Of a stretch of DNA of 64,000 nucleotides, positions 17,328-26,769 are shown in pieces (the first letter of the stretch is position 1; every line of letters begins with the position of its first letter). Both the position numbers and the translations under genes were made by a program. The stretch is taken from the NCBI GenBank assembly GCA_028285265.1, contig JANQPX010000018.1, positions 62,001-126,000 on the forward strand, written 5' to 3'. The notes under the pieces are model-generated. The model saw only the letters and a program-made list of their open reading frames with translations. It was not told the DNA's origin and made no database searches. This DNA is from Geminicoccaceae bacterium (GTDB lineage: Bacteria; Pseudomonadota; Alphaproteobacteria; Geminicoccales; Geminicoccaceae).

Positions 17328-18248
17328 ATGGCGCCGCGTAGTGAAGCCCAAGGCGATAATATTCCTCTGGCGATAGCGGTCATCCTCGTCACGGTGCTCG
17401 CACTTTCACTCGGCGATGCTCTTATTAAGCAGACCAGCGCAAGTTTCGTTTTGTGGCAGATTTTTGTCGTGCGATCGATCATCGCAATCCCGGTTCTGCT
17501 GGCGGTCATCCGGTATCGAGATCTGTCGATGCCCTTAATTCCGAAAGTACTCGGCTGGACGACTCTAAGAAGCCTGATGCTCACCCTCATGTGGGTGGCG
17601 TACTATGCCTCGCTACCGCATTTGGAACTATCGATAGCTGCAGCCGCTTACTACACGTTGCCGATCTTCATCACATTATTCTCTGCGCTGTTCACAGGCG
17701 AGAATGTCGGACGAATTGGCTGGATAGCGATCGTTCTTGGATTTGCCGGTGTGTTGTTGATCCTGAAGCCGGCGGCTGGAGATTTCAATTTCTATGCTCT
17801 CCTGCCCCTCATTTCAGCGATTCTCTTTGCGCTAGCCATGATTCTCACCCGTACAAAATGCCGGGACGAGAACCCTCTCATCTTGTCGTTGGCGCTTAAC
17901 ATCTCGTTTGTTCTTGTTGGGCTTTTGGCGTCGCTCTTGATCTTGCCATTGAGCGTATTCGACATCGACGCAACGCAGCGCTCATTCCTGGCCGGTGCAT
18001 GGACACCCATGGGATTGAACGAGTGGATGGCGATGACCCTTCTTGCCACATCCATCCTCGTCGGCAGCATAGGAGCCGCAATAGCCTATCAGACAGGCCC
18101 ATCTTCCATCATCGCGACTTACGATTTTGCCTATGTGGGATTCGCTTCGATCTGGGGGCTCATCTTTTTTGGTGAGATTCCTGACGCTATCGCGCTTGTG
18201 GGCATGACCATGATCGTTGGGGCTGGAATTCTTTCAGTAAGACGGTAA
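17328..18248 (+). CDS. DMT-superfamily (EamA) transporter
   Basis: 306 residues with ten predicted membrane helices in two EamA repeats (about 12-140 and 155-300). The characteristic repeat ends are seen as GFAGVLLILKP and, at the C-terminus, GMTMIVGAGILSV. AGGGACG precedes the ATG. The family exports or imports amino acids, nucleotides or other metabolites; the substrate is not predictable. It converges on the TRAP genes. Confidence 0.85.
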   Translation: MAPRSEAQGDNIPLAIAVILVTVLALSLGDALIKQTSASFVLWQIFVVRSIIAIPVLLAVIRYRDLSMPLIPKVLGWTTLRSLMLTLMWVAYYASLPHLELSIAAAAYYTLPIFITLFSALFTGENVGRIGWIAIVLGFAGVLLILKPAAGDFNFYALLPLISAILFALAMILTRTKCRDENPLILSLALNISFVLVGLLASLLILPLSVFDIDATQRSFLAGAWTPMGLNEWMAMTLLATSILVGSIGAAIAYQTGPSSIIATYDFAYVGFASIWGLIFFGEIPDAIALVGMTMIVGAGILSVRR

Positions 18249-18314
18249 CGGCCATGGGTCTGAAGGATGCCTTCGAGAACGGCCGAGGAAAGCTCGGTAG
18301 CTAAAATTGCAGCA

Positions 18315-19619
18315 CTAGTTCACAAATTTAGGCATCAGCAGCCTAGGCAGCGCCAAGATAAGATCCGGGAGGAGAATGATCAGGAGGAGAACGAGCAACA
18401 TTGGGATTAGGAGGACGGCAACGTCGCGTAATGCCTCAACCACCCTGATCTTTCCGATCGCACAAGCGATCAAAAGGCAGAGTCCGTAAGGCGGGGTGAC
18501 CAGACCAAAGGCTAGCGAGATCACGCCTATGATCGCGAAGTGGATCGGGTGCATGCCGACCGACGTTGCGACGGGCCAGAGCACCGTGCCAAGAATGATG
18601 ATGGCAGGGATGGCGTCGATGAACATGCCGATGATCAAGAAGGATGCAGCGACCATCAAACCCGTGCCCGTGATGCCCAGTCCCATCGCCTCGATCTCAG
18701 CGACCAAGGCTCGCGGGATCTGGAAGTATGCAAGCGCCCAACCGAAGGCCGACGCCGTGCCAATGCAAAAGAGTGAAATGGCCGCGAACCGACCGCTGTC
18801 GTAAAGGATTCTCGGTAACTCGCGCGGTGCAATCGAGCGGTAGATGAAAAGACCGAGGATTAACGAATAGATGACGGCGATGACGGACGCCTCGGTCGGT
18901 GTAAAGAACCCGAAGACAATACCACCGACGATAATAAGCGGCGTCATAAGGGCGAGCACTGCCTGCCCAATAGCGCTCGTCAGTTCCCTAAAGGAGCTAG
19001 GTGCATAAATGGGATAGTCGTAGATCTTGGCGTAGACATAAACGGTGGCCATCATTGAAAGGGCGATCAACAAACCGGGAACGACGCCAGCAAGGAAGAG
19101 GCCACCGATCGACACCGACATCAGCCCTCCCCAAACGACCATCAAAATCGATGGCGGGATGATCACCCCCATGACCGAGGAGCAAGCCGTTACGGCCACT
19201 GAAAAACGGATGTCGTAGCCTTGCTTCTTCATTTGCGGAATCAAGAGCGAGCCGATGCCCGCGGCGTCAGCAGTACTGGAACCGGAGATACCTGCGAACA
19301 GCATACTCACTGTCACGTTGATATGCCCCAATCCACCCGGTAGATGGCCGACCAGTGCCCGTGATAGGCGAATGAGACGATCAGTAATGCCCGCAGCGTT
19401 CATGAGATTGGCGGCAAGCAGGAAGAAGGGAACGGCTAAGAGTACGAAGGCGTTGTAGGACTTGAACATCTCCGCAAGAAGGACGAAGGGTGTTAATCGG
19501 TCATCGATAAAGAAGACGGGAATGCAAGCGAGGCCGAGCGCAAAGGCTACCGGCACGCGGAGAACGACCAAGACACCGAACGTGGCAAATAGGATCAGCG
19601 CAACTTCCCCTGGGCTCAT
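18315..19619 (-). CDS. dctM: TRAP transporter large permease (DctM family)
   Basis: 434 residues with about 12 hydrophobic helices. DctM motifs include GISGSSTADAAGIGSLLIPQM and GVIIPPSILMVVWG. It forms the main translocation channel of a Na+- or H+-driven TRAP importer with DctQ and DctP. Its ATG overlaps the dctQ stop by four bases (ATGA). Length and motifs are normal. Confidence 0.93.
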   Translation of the reverse strand: MSPGEVALILFATFGVLVVLRVPVAFALGLACIPVFFIDDRLTPFVLLAEMFKSYNAFVLLAVPFFLLAANLMNAAGITDRLIRLSRALVGHLPGGLGHINVTVSMLFAGISGSSTADAAGIGSLLIPQMKKQGYDIRFSVAVTACSSVMGVIIPPSILMVVWGGLMSVSIGGLFLAGVVPGLLIALSMMATVYVYAKIYDYPIYAPSSFRELTSAIGQAVLALMTPLIIVGGIVFGFFTPTEASVIAVIYSLILGLFIYRSIAPRELPRILYDSGRFAAISLFCIGTASAFGWALAYFQIPRALVAEIEAMGLGITGTGLMVAASFLIIGMFIDAIPAIIILGTVLWPVATSVGMHPIHFAIIGVISLAFGLVTPPYGLCLLIACAIGKIRVVEALRDVAVLLIPMLLVLLLIILLPDLILALPRLLMPKFVN

Positions 19620-20131
19620 TTGGCCCTCGGCGTATGATGGTCGTGGTGTGGCGGTTCCTGATTCCGTAAGGTTTTGATGTCCTCGATAAACTTCTCACCA
19701 AGAAAGACGAGCCAGGTCACGCCTGCAAGTGGCCAGGCGATATAGATCGAAAGCATCGGCAGCCCGGCAATCTCGGACGTTTGGATCGAGCCAAACTTGG
19801 CGAATTGGTAGCCATAAGTCACAAAAATTAGGGCAACGGCGAGCATGGCGATGTGGGTGAACAAACGCAGGATCGCATCAGCCCGCCGTCCCAACTTTGG
19901 CAAGACATCAACATCAAAATGGGAACCGTCCCGAACGGCAATCATGGCACCAATCATCACGATCCAGATGAAACAGAACCGCGCGATCTCCTCGGTCCAG
20001 ATATACCGTGGAATGAGGCCGGTATAGCGGGATAAGATCTGGAGCGTCACAGGAATGAGGAGGCCGGCCATCAGGACGGTCAGCAGGATTTGCAGGAGAC
20101 GGTAGTAGCCGCCGAGGATTCGTTTAAACAC
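19616..20131 (-). CDS. dctQ: TRAP transporter small permease (DctQ family)
   Basis: 171 residues with four predicted helices and the DctQ features YIWTEEIARFCFIWIVMIGA, then RDGSHFDVDVL. A histidine-rich tail (PPHHDHHTPRAK) is a local peculiarity. It is the second gene of the dctP-dctQ-dctM operon. Confidence 0.9.
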   Translation of the reverse strand: MFKRILGGYYRLLQILLTVLMAGLLIPVTLQILSRYTGLIPRYIWTEEIARFCFIWIVMIGAMIAVRDGSHFDVDVLPKLGRRADAILRLFTHIAMLAVALIFVTYGYQFAKFGSIQTSEIAGLPMLSIYIAWPLAGVTWLVFLGEKFIEDIKTLRNQEPPHHDHHTPRAK

Positions 20132-20147
20132 GAGTGCGCTCGGATCC

Positions 20148-20172
20148 GGGGAACGGCTGCGTGCCGATCCCC
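20148..20172. terminator. Stem-loop after dctP
   Basis: GGGGAACGGC and GCCGATCCCC form a 10-bp stem with one mismatch around a 5-base loop, 17 bases after the dctP stop and upstream of dctQ. With no U-run, it is better read as a 3'-end stabiliser that raises receptor over permease expression. Confidence 0.45.
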
Positions 20173-20189
20173 TTCCCCGATCTCAGCAG

Positions 20190-21182
20190 CTACTGAACTG
20201 CATTGACGGCGTCGAGCACGGCTGACGCTCCGAGTTCCTCGGCATAGGCTTTCTTGACCGGCTCGGCGAGCTCAAGAAGCGTGCTACGGTCAGCAAACTC
20301 GTGGGTCGTGAGCCACCCCTTTTCCTCCATCGCGGCGAGTTTCTCACCATCCTGAGAGCTTTCGATCTCACGACCATAGGCACCAGCCTCCTTGCCGGCC
20401 TTCAAGATTGCGGCCTGCAAGTCCTCAGGCAATCGCTGGAACGTCTTGTTAGAGAAGCAAAGAGGACGAACGGTGATCGCATGTTGGGTCAGCCCGATAT
20501 GCGGACCCACTTCGTAAAACTTCATTTGCTCGACGCCAGCCGCCTCGTTCTCAGCGGCATCGATCACGCCGGTCTGGATTGCGTTATAGACCTCGCTATA
20601 GGCGATCACAGTTGGCGCCATTTTGATCGCTTCGAAAATGCGCGTCTGGATCGGCGCACCCATAACCCGGATCGGCACATCTTGAATGTCGTCCATTGAC
20701 GCGACCGGCTTGTTGACAATCAGATTACGCGTTCCACCCCCGGCATAGCCAATCAGACGCACGTCGGCCTTGGTCAAAATGTCGTCAGCAAGCGGGGCGA
20801 GCGCGTCTCCATCAAGCACCTTGTTCCAATGCTCGAGATCACGGAACAAGAATGGCATATCCATCAATGGCGCCATTTGTGAAAAGGTCGACATATGCGA
20901 GGGCGCGACAATTCCGTAATCGACCGAGATGCCCTGGCTCATATAGGCAAAGTAGTCCTTTTCCAAGCCAAGTTCGCTGTTCAGATGCAGAACAAACTCA
21001 AGCTCGTCGGGCCCTTGGTAGTACTCCTGCACCAGCTCCTCGAATTTTCTCATTGTCTTGGTAAAGGCGTGGCTCTCGTCGAATTGACTAGCTCCATTGA
21101 GCCTAATGGTGTCTGCATGAGCGACACTAGCCGCTAGGACCATGGCAACCGTTGCAGCCGTCGTCTTAAAAACGCATCGCAT
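20190..21182 (-). CDS. dctP: TRAP transporter periplasmic substrate-binding protein (DctP family)
   Basis: 330 residues with a signal peptide ending at VAHA-DT (about 23). The family pattern includes DVPIRVMGAPIQTRIFEAI, then TVIAYSEVYNAIQTGVIDAAENE, which carries the conserved ligand-side arginine and the dimer/ligand helix. AGGGAG precedes the ATG. The ligand is probably a carboxylate, but residues around the arginine do not fix it. Confidence 0.92.
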   Translation of the reverse strand: MRCVFKTTAATVAMVLAASVAHADTIRLNGASQFDESHAFTKTMRKFEELVQEYYQGPDELEFVLHLNSELGLEKDYFAYMSQGISVDYGIVAPSHMSTFSQMAPLMDMPFLFRDLEHWNKVLDGDALAPLADDILTKADVRLIGYAGGGTRNLIVNKPVASMDDIQDVPIRVMGAPIQTRIFEAIKMAPTVIAYSEVYNAIQTGVIDAAENEAAGVEQMKFYEVGPHIGLTQHAITVRPLCFSNKTFQRLPEDLQAAILKAGKEAGAYGREIESSQDGEKLAAMEEKGWLTTHEFADRSTLLELAEPVKKAYAEELGASAVLDAVNAVQ

Positions 21183-21587
21183 CGCGTTTCTCCCTGACTA
21201 TTGATCATTCCTTTTGCGCGGCATTTGGCTTGAAGCTGCCGCCTTATTGTCATCCAACTATAGCCGTGTTTTCGATTGAGGACAGCGATGTTTCGCGTCC
21301 GACCAGCACGATGCTGCAACAGCGCCCTGCTAATCTTGGCCGGCTCCCCTCTAACGGAATGATCTGCTGGCGTGATGAGACGTCAAGCGATCGATGGTGA
21401 CAGCTGGGCCATCATGCTGAAGAACGACCTCATGCCTCACAACGGAGGCCTTATGGGCAAGTTCGGCATGGGCGTCGCATCCTCCAATCTACCCGATTGT
21501 CGGATCGGCCCCCGGCCACAAATGTTCACGACACTTTGCGCCAAATGGCCCATGCGCTTGTCCGCCTCTTGCCCTGAGCCAGCGTTC

Positions 21588-22292
21588 TCATTGAGCGTCC
21601 GCAGATCCCTCGAGGTGGTACCGGATGAGCTTCCGAGACGTTGTCACGCCATTCCGGTTCGTGGTCGAGTATTGCACATAGTGGCCGATTGCCGGCGCGT
21701 AGTGGAACGTTCGGGTGCGAAGTCGCTTCTCCGACCGACTTCGGCTCAACCGCTCGCAGGCGATGGGATAGGTCTCAAACGCTCCGGCATCGGTCTGAAT
21801 GCTAGCAGGTTCATTCACCTGGCAGCGCCAGATTTGCTTCCTCCTCGCCACCTCCCCATCTTTCTTGTGGGTCTCGCGAAGCACATTGAATCGGACCGTC
21901 TGCCCGGCCTCGAGCGGCCAAAGCGACGTTGGTTTGGCAAGAACGATGGCCGAGCCACGTGACCATCGCAAACGCGGCAATGCAGGGTTGCGATAGCGCA
22001 TCTCCCAATTGCGGTTCTCGTTCTCCCAGATCACATGTTCGCCGGCGGCCATGATCACCTCATCGCGCGATCCATCATCGAACGCGAACCAAGAGCCGGG
22101 CCGGTAGTGCGGTAGCGATGAAGCTTGCGACGCGACTTTTTTTGGCACGACTGGCGTCGGCAGGTCAGTCGTGCCGAGAGAGCTAGCATTGCAGCCGGTC
22201 AAAGCGAGCAGAAGACAGCCGATCGTCGCCGCAGCGCGTCTGAACCTAGCCAAATGGATTGATCGCACTTCGTCGAGAACGCTCGATGTCAT
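21588..22292 (-). CDS. Predicted lipoprotein of unknown function
   Basis: 234 residues from the ATG at 22292, which has AGGA eight bases upstream; an ATG at 22301 has no spacing from that element. The lipobox LLALTGC gives a lipidated cysteine near residue 33 after a long, basic n-region. The mature protein is beta-rich with many aromatic and charged residues (SWFAFDDGSRDEVIMAAGEH, then WENENRNWEMRY) and two cysteines. No family recognised. It lies just downstream of the hydrolase of the NTPase/ABC/hydrolase operon and may be its last gene. Confidence 0.65.
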   Translation of the reverse strand: MTSSVLDEVRSIHLARFRRAAATIGCLLLALTGCNASSLGTTDLPTPVVPKKVASQASSLPHYRPGSWFAFDDGSRDEVIMAAGEHVIWENENRNWEMRYRNPALPRLRWSRGSAIVLAKPTSLWPLEAGQTVRFNVLRETHKKDGEVARRKQIWRCQVNEPASIQTDAGAFETYPIACERLSRSRSEKRLRTRTFHYAPAIGHYVQYSTTNRNGVTTSRKLIRYHLEGSADAQ

Positions 22293-22333
22293 CGGGTCCA
22301 TCCTTTTGAAAATGCTGGCGATATGAAGGCGGC

Positions 22334-23230
22334 TTAGCCGTCAATCCCGCAAGGGGAAATGGCATTGTCGGCCTCGGTCATGCCAGAGATGGCGCGCCGA
22401 TCGGCGACCCTTTGACTGACGAGAAGATCCAGGGCGACAGGCGCCATGTCGGCGTTGGAGTGAGTCGCTTTCGGAACGACTTTCAGCTGCCACCCAAAAG
22501 GTACGTCAAGATCGGACGCGGTTCCACGGGCCGTCTCGAAGCAATGATGCGCACGAGCCGGACGATGGGCGCCTTGGCGCCTGGCGCCGCTGTCCTGACG
22601 AAGACTGTGGTGGTTTCCGTCGATGTCCCGACCTCCGGTAAGAAGTGTCAGGTGATGGCTGAACACGTTCCGGAGATCAACGTCTTCGGGGCCGCCAACA
22701 AGCCCGTAGGGAAAGGGATCTCTGTAGCTTGGTAGGGTGTACCAGCCTGCATTGGCAACGATCACTTGGCTCCCATACGGCAACGATCTCGAAAACAAAG
22801 CATAGCGGAAGAGGAGCTGCGCACCTGCCGAATGGCCGAAGAAGTCGACGTGCTCGATATCGTGGCGTCGACGTATCTCGTTACAGATTTCGTCAAGCGT
22901 CGGGAAGAGCCACCGGTTGGGTGGGGTCAGCCTGCGTTTCGGATCAAGCATGCCCGCTAGGTTATAGTCCCGCCAGCTCGGGAACCGCTTGCGATCGAAT
23001 AGGGGGACGGCAATCAGGAGATCGTTTCTATTTCCGGCATCCCGCCATTGACGGCAATAGCGTTCGGCGGCGCGATCTTTGCCATGGAGCACGATCAACA
23101 GTCTTTTGGACGTTGACGCTCCCGAGGTGGCGGCACAATGCACATCCATCACGCCCATAGGCGTGTCGACAGCATCTTGCCATTGTCGTGATACCCCTTG
23201 TGTGAAGGGCGTCGACATGATCTTCGGCAT
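22334..23230 (-). CDS. Alpha/beta-hydrolase fold protein (esterase/depolymerase-like)
   Basis: 298 residues. RLLIVLHGKDRAAERYCRQW gives the oxyanion loop, VDFFGHSAGAQLLFRYAL the nucleophile elbow (Ser about 136), and VPKATHSNADMAP the probable catalytic histidine; LLTGGRDID may supply the acid. Its ATG shares one base with the stop of the ABC gene (TGATG), so translation is coupled. A low-complexity Arg/His stretch (about 205-230) interrupts the fold and may be a loop. No signal peptide. Confidence 0.7.
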   Translation of the reverse strand: MPKIMSTPFTQGVSRQWQDAVDTPMGVMDVHCAATSGASTSKRLLIVLHGKDRAAERYCRQWRDAGNRNDLLIAVPLFDRKRFPSWRDYNLAGMLDPKRRLTPPNRWLFPTLDEICNEIRRRHDIEHVDFFGHSAGAQLLFRYALFSRSLPYGSQVIVANAGWYTLPSYRDPFPYGLVGGPEDVDLRNVFSHHLTLLTGGRDIDGNHHSLRQDSGARRQGAHRPARAHHCFETARGTASDLDVPFGWQLKVVPKATHSNADMAPVALDLLVSQRVADRRAISGMTEADNAISPCGIDG

Positions 23231-24858
23231 CAGGCCCTCACGATCTGGAGCGGTTGCGGTTCGCCACCATCTGCGGTCAGCATTGCCTTCTCTTCCACCA
23301 GTCGCCCTCGAACTTCACGAAAGGATCGATGCACGGCAACGGGTGGCGTCTCGCCATGGACGGCAATCAACACAGTCAATCGCTCCGTAGCGACGATCCG
23401 ATTTAGAGTCCGTCTAGCCTCAGCGTCGATCTCGAAGATTGGTTCGTCGATCAAGAGAATACCAGGCTTGGCGAGAACGGCACGGGCGAGCTGCAGCCTC
23501 GCTTTGAACGAGGGAGATAGCCCCTGCCCGGCCTCATGGACCTTTGCATCTAGACATGACACCTCGCTGTCATAAAGAATGCCGCAATGTTGCGCGACGG
23601 CGAGTAGACGTTCTTCGTCTACGTCGGGACTAGCCGCGGTAAGATTTGAACGGATCGTACCGCGTTGGAGGGGCAGATCTGACGAGACGAGCAAGGCTGC
23701 ACCGCTGGTACGTTTTACCTGGCGTCGTTCGCCCGAAGCAGCGGCGATGGTAACGCGGCCGCTATCAAGTGAACCGAGACCGGCAATGACTCGCAAGAGG
23801 CTTTTGACCGTGGCGCTCACTGGCAATGCGATATGGTCCTCGGGCGCTACGTCGAAGCTGGAGCGTCCAGAGGAGTCGGTCGGGCGCGCGCGGCAAAGGG
23901 AGACCCCAAGAGGTCCAGTGCCCCGCCAGAGCGCGGCACTGGGGCCGGCACTGTCGAGTGCAGCGGCAAGCCTGCGCCGGCCCTCGGCGTAGCTTAGCCA
24001 GAGATCGAGTGACTGGGCGAGCTGACGAAGGGAGGTCGCCGCTGCTGCCAGGATGAGCACCCCCATGGCTGTATTGCCGACATTTGAAGCTTGGCTCTGT
24101 TCCATGATGACGCCAAGCGTTGCTATACCCAGAAGGAAACCCAGTTCCGGGGACTGCCGAAGCAATCCAGCCAGACCATAGCGAAGCGCGAGCTTCTCAG
24201 CGAGTCGATCCGAGTCTCTGTAGGTCGCTTTCTTTCGTTGGTCGAGCATGCCCAGATTGCGGATGGCTGGCGCGGTGAGAACCACCTCGCCGACCCGCGC
24301 CGACAGGGTGCCGCGCACGGCGCGGGCCTGTCGAATTCTTTCCCGCAAAGGTCTAGCCATGCTGGCCATCAGCAGAGCTGAGACTAAGAAAGCTACCGCG
24401 ATCGCGATCAGTGCCGCTGGCGAGATCAACCATGCGCCTAATGCTAGACCAAACAACCCAGCAGCATGCGCGGTACCACCAGCAATACCTTGCCCCACCC
24501 AATTTTTGATCGACGAGAGGTCGGTGATCAACCGCGTCATGGCAATGCCGTGGCGAGAGGTTTTGCCACCGCTCCGCACGATGGCCTTCAACAACCTCAC
24601 TCGGCAGACGGCCACGTAGTTCTGTCCAAACCACTCGGCAAGCCAACGCCCGCCAGCATGGATGAGCAACGCAAGGATGCCGAAGAGAAGCATCGCCGAA
24701 AGAAACATCAGGCGCGTCTGATCCGTCTCAGCGCTTAGAAAGCGACCCAGCGAATAGGCACCGGCAATCATAAGTGCTGCCTGGATCAGACCCGCTACCA
24801 CAAGAGATATCAGGAGCCGTCGCCGCTCCGCTGAGCCCAGGATGCTTGGCGGCGTCAA
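23230..24858 (-). CDS. ABC exporter-like protein with degenerate nucleotide-binding domain
   Basis: 542 residues with an N-terminal exporter-type membrane domain (about 15-300, six helices) and a C-terminal ABC domain (about 320-530). In the ABC domain the Walker A region reads PVSATVKSLLRVIAGL, lacking the GxxGxGK glycines, and the LSGGQ signature is LSPSF. Walker B (ILLIDEP) and an H-loop histidine (VLIAVHG) remain. ATP binding at the canonical site is therefore doubtful; it may pair with an intact half-transporter elsewhere. It starts with TTG, whose bases overlap the NTPase stop (TTGA), and is followed by the hydrolase with one shared base. Confidence 0.8.
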   Translation of the reverse strand: MTPPSILGSAERRRLLISLVVAGLIQAALMIAGAYSLGRFLSAETDQTRLMFLSAMLLFGILALLIHAGGRWLAEWFGQNYVAVCRVRLLKAIVRSGGKTSRHGIAMTRLITDLSSIKNWVGQGIAGGTAHAAGLFGLALGAWLISPAALIAIAVAFLVSALLMASMARPLRERIRQARAVRGTLSARVGEVVLTAPAIRNLGMLDQRKKATYRDSDRLAEKLALRYGLAGLLRQSPELGFLLGIATLGVIMEQSQASNVGNTAMGVLILAAAATSLRQLAQSLDLWLSYAEGRRRLAAALDSAGPSAALWRGTGPLGVSLCRARPTDSSGRSSFDVAPEDHIALPVSATVKSLLRVIAGLGSLDSGRVTIAAASGERRQVKRTSGAALLVSSDLPLQRGTIRSNLTAASPDVDEERLLAVAQHCGILYDSEVSCLDAKVHEAGQGLSPSFKARLQLARAVLAKPGILLIDEPIFEIDAEARRTLNRIVATERLTVLIAVHGETPPVAVHRSFREVRGRLVEEKAMLTADGGEPQPLQIVRA

Positions 24859-25925
24859 GACGCTATCTCCAGTCGGCCTGCGACGGAGCCAACCAAACCC
24901 GTGGCGATTTCAGCCGTGCAGAGCTGCTCAAACGTCAAGCATGGAGTGATACCCTCTCCCTCAGTGAATTCACGCATCGCAAGCGGGGAACGTGTAAGGA
25001 GGCCAGAAACGCAAGCGACATCGAAGCCACGCGCACCGAGCCAACTCACACCATGCAAGGCCCCGGACGCTTCGCGCGCTGTGAAGATAACCTTGCTGGC
25101 GAGCTTGCGAAGCACAGTGCGGGAAAGAAGGGCGGCGGTTTCCTGTTGACCGAGCCCATCGGCGATCTCAACAACCGCGATGTCACAGGCGGCATCCTGG
25201 AGCTCCGCCAAGAGCGCAACCGTCGTCTGCTCCAGTACCTCTGGTGCGACCATATACGTGGCGGCATGGCCAGCATCGACAAAATCGACGACATGCGCTG
25301 CACCTGCATCTTGGTAGTACCAAAAGTCACCGCCAGCACCGGTTCCCGTGACCTTTGCGGCACCGACCCGTAAACCCGCAGCACTAAGTCCGTGTATCAG
25401 CGCTGCCGCTGATGTGGTCTTTCCCGCATTCATCGAGGTACCGACAACAGCGATCGTCGGTATGGTCCCGATAGGCCGTTGCAGGTCGATAGCGACGTCG
25501 GCCAAGTTCAGCGGCTGCTTCTTGCTCGAGCCGATCAACCCGAGCAATGTGATTTCCGTGGGCCGTATGATGCGATCATGAATGGTCGTGACCTGCCCGG
25601 CAACGCCGCCTGCAGCCGCAAGCTGGCAAGGGCCAAGCGCTTGGGGTGTGATGGCCTCATACTGATCCGGCGCGTAGCGTGGGCCCAACGCGAGGACGAT
25701 TTCGTCTCCTTCAAACAACCGCGCACGCCGTCCGTTGGCCCGTTCAAGGCGCTGATGGTGGCCAATACGGTCTACACGTGCCAAAGCGAGGTCACCAGAG
25801 CGAAAGCGGTAGCCTTTGAGATCACTGCCATCCAGGAGGATCTGCATTGCATTTACTGGAATGCGTCTCGTGGTAAACGCACGATGAACAAGAGAAAAAC
25901 GTTTTTGATCAAGGATCTGCGGCAT
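24855..25925 (-). CDS. P-loop NTPase, dethiobiotin-synthetase/DUF1611-like
   Basis: 356 residues. After an N-terminal beta-rich region (about 1-140) comes a Walker A loop VVGTSMNAGKTTSAAALIHG (about 158), then KVTGTGAGGD and a Walker-B-like strand DIAVVEIADGLGQQE. The arrangement resembles the MobB/dethiobiotin synthetase/DUF1611 class, which often acts on a bound metabolite rather than driving transport. AGGA lies eight bases before the ATG. It heads a tightly overlapping operon with the degenerate ABC exporter and the hydrolase. Specific function unknown. Confidence 0.7.
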   Translation of the reverse strand: MPQILDQKRFSLVHRAFTTRRIPVNAMQILLDGSDLKGYRFRSGDLALARVDRIGHHQRLERANGRRARLFEGDEIVLALGPRYAPDQYEAITPQALGPCQLAAAGGVAGQVTTIHDRIIRPTEITLLGLIGSSKKQPLNLADVAIDLQRPIGTIPTIAVVGTSMNAGKTTSAAALIHGLSAAGLRVGAAKVTGTGAGGDFWYYQDAGAAHVVDFVDAGHAATYMVAPEVLEQTTVALLAELQDAACDIAVVEIADGLGQQETAALLSRTVLRKLASKVIFTAREASGALHGVSWLGARGFDVACVSGLLTRSPLAMREFTEGEGITPCLTFEQLCTAEIATGLVGSVAGRLEIAS

Positions 25926-26069
25926 AACGTTGTCCTATTGCGCTAAGGTTCATACGACTTAGCGGGACTGTAATGCTGCGGAGCTGATATGAGGCTGACA
26001 TCGCCTATCAGCTAATTGTAAGGTGCCGTCTGCTTTAGAGTGAGGCTTTCGGAGAGGACCGAGCCACGC

Positions 26070-26096
26070 ATGCTATTTATCTGCAAGCACTCATGA
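26070..26096 (+). CDS. Possible 8-codon leader ORF coupled to the acidic protein gene
   Basis: ATG at 26070 has GGAGAGGA at 26051-26058. It encodes MLFICKHS and stops at TGA 26094-26096, which overlaps the ATG (26093) of the next gene as ATGA. The acidic gene has no Shine-Dalgarno of its own, so coupled re-initiation is plausible but unproven. Confidence 0.3.
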   Translation: MLFICKHS

Positions 26097-26701
26097 CCTT
26101 CCTTGATCCGCGACGACGACTTGCTGGCGTAGCCATGACAACGGCGATGTCCTTCATGGCCCTTGCCGGTGATGTCCTCGCTTTCGACCGGTCCTGCCAA
26201 GACAGGCAGCCTGCGGCTTTCTCTCGCCTCGGGAGCCGGATTGCTGCGCTCGGCCTTAGCGAAACCAGCAACCTCCTGGCCGTGCGTCTTTTGTCGCACA
26301 ACGCCGAGGTTTGCAGTCTTGCTTACGAAATTGAAGTGCTTTTCGACGATGGCTTAATCGAGGTTTTCACCTTCGATGCCGAAACACTCGTTCAGATCGA
26401 CATCGACGACCGCGAGCAATGGCGTGATTTCGGCGAGGATCGGGATGAGGTGGAGGCTGAAGACGAGGAAGAGTTCGACGAGGATGAAGAGGACGATGAG
26501 GAGCATGACGAAGAAGAGTTCGATGGAGATGAAGACGACGACGATGACGAGGATGACGAGGAAGAATTCGATGAGGATGACGACGATGATGAGGATGAGT
26601 TCGACGGGGATGAAGACGACGACGATGACGATGACGAGGATGATGAGGATGAAAGTGGCGATGACGACGATGATGACGGCGGCGACGACGACGATAACTG
26701 A
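26093..26701 (+). CDS. Secreted PepSY-like protein with extreme polyacidic tail
   Basis: 202 residues: signal peptide (to about 30), a small domain ending in a PepSY-like hairpin (YEIEVLFDDGLIEVFTFDAE, then TLVQIDIDD), then a tail in which about 73 of the last 88 residues are Asp or Glu. The tail has repeated E-F-D units (EEEFDEDEE, EEEFDGDED, EEEFDEDDD, DEFDGDED). Such tails bind Ca2+ or other cations. It lies 68 bases before an OmpR-type two-component pair; PepSY-type periplasmic proteins beside FeuPQ/QseBC-like systems often modulate the sensor. The function is inferred from context. Confidence 0.72.
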   Translation: MTFLDPRRRLAGVAMTTAMSFMALAGDVLAFDRSCQDRQPAAFSRLGSRIAALGLSETSNLLAVRLLSHNAEVCSLAYEIEVLFDDGLIEVFTFDAETLVQIDIDDREQWRDFGEDRDEVEAEDEEEFDEDEEDDEEHDEEEFDGDEDDDDDEDDEEEFDEDDDDDEDEFDGDEDDDDDDDEDDEDESGDDDDDDGGDDDDN

Positions 26702-26769
26702 CCCAGTGGTGCATTCCGCCGAGCGCTGACACTGATCAATAGCAATAAACTTTGGCGAGATAAGGCTGA

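Noticed and set aside
26367-26745. Minus-strand His/Arg-rich and Ser-rich frames over the polyacidic tail
   Set aside because: They are reverse reads of the GAC/GAT/GAG repeats; the plus-strand protein has a signal peptide and a domain.
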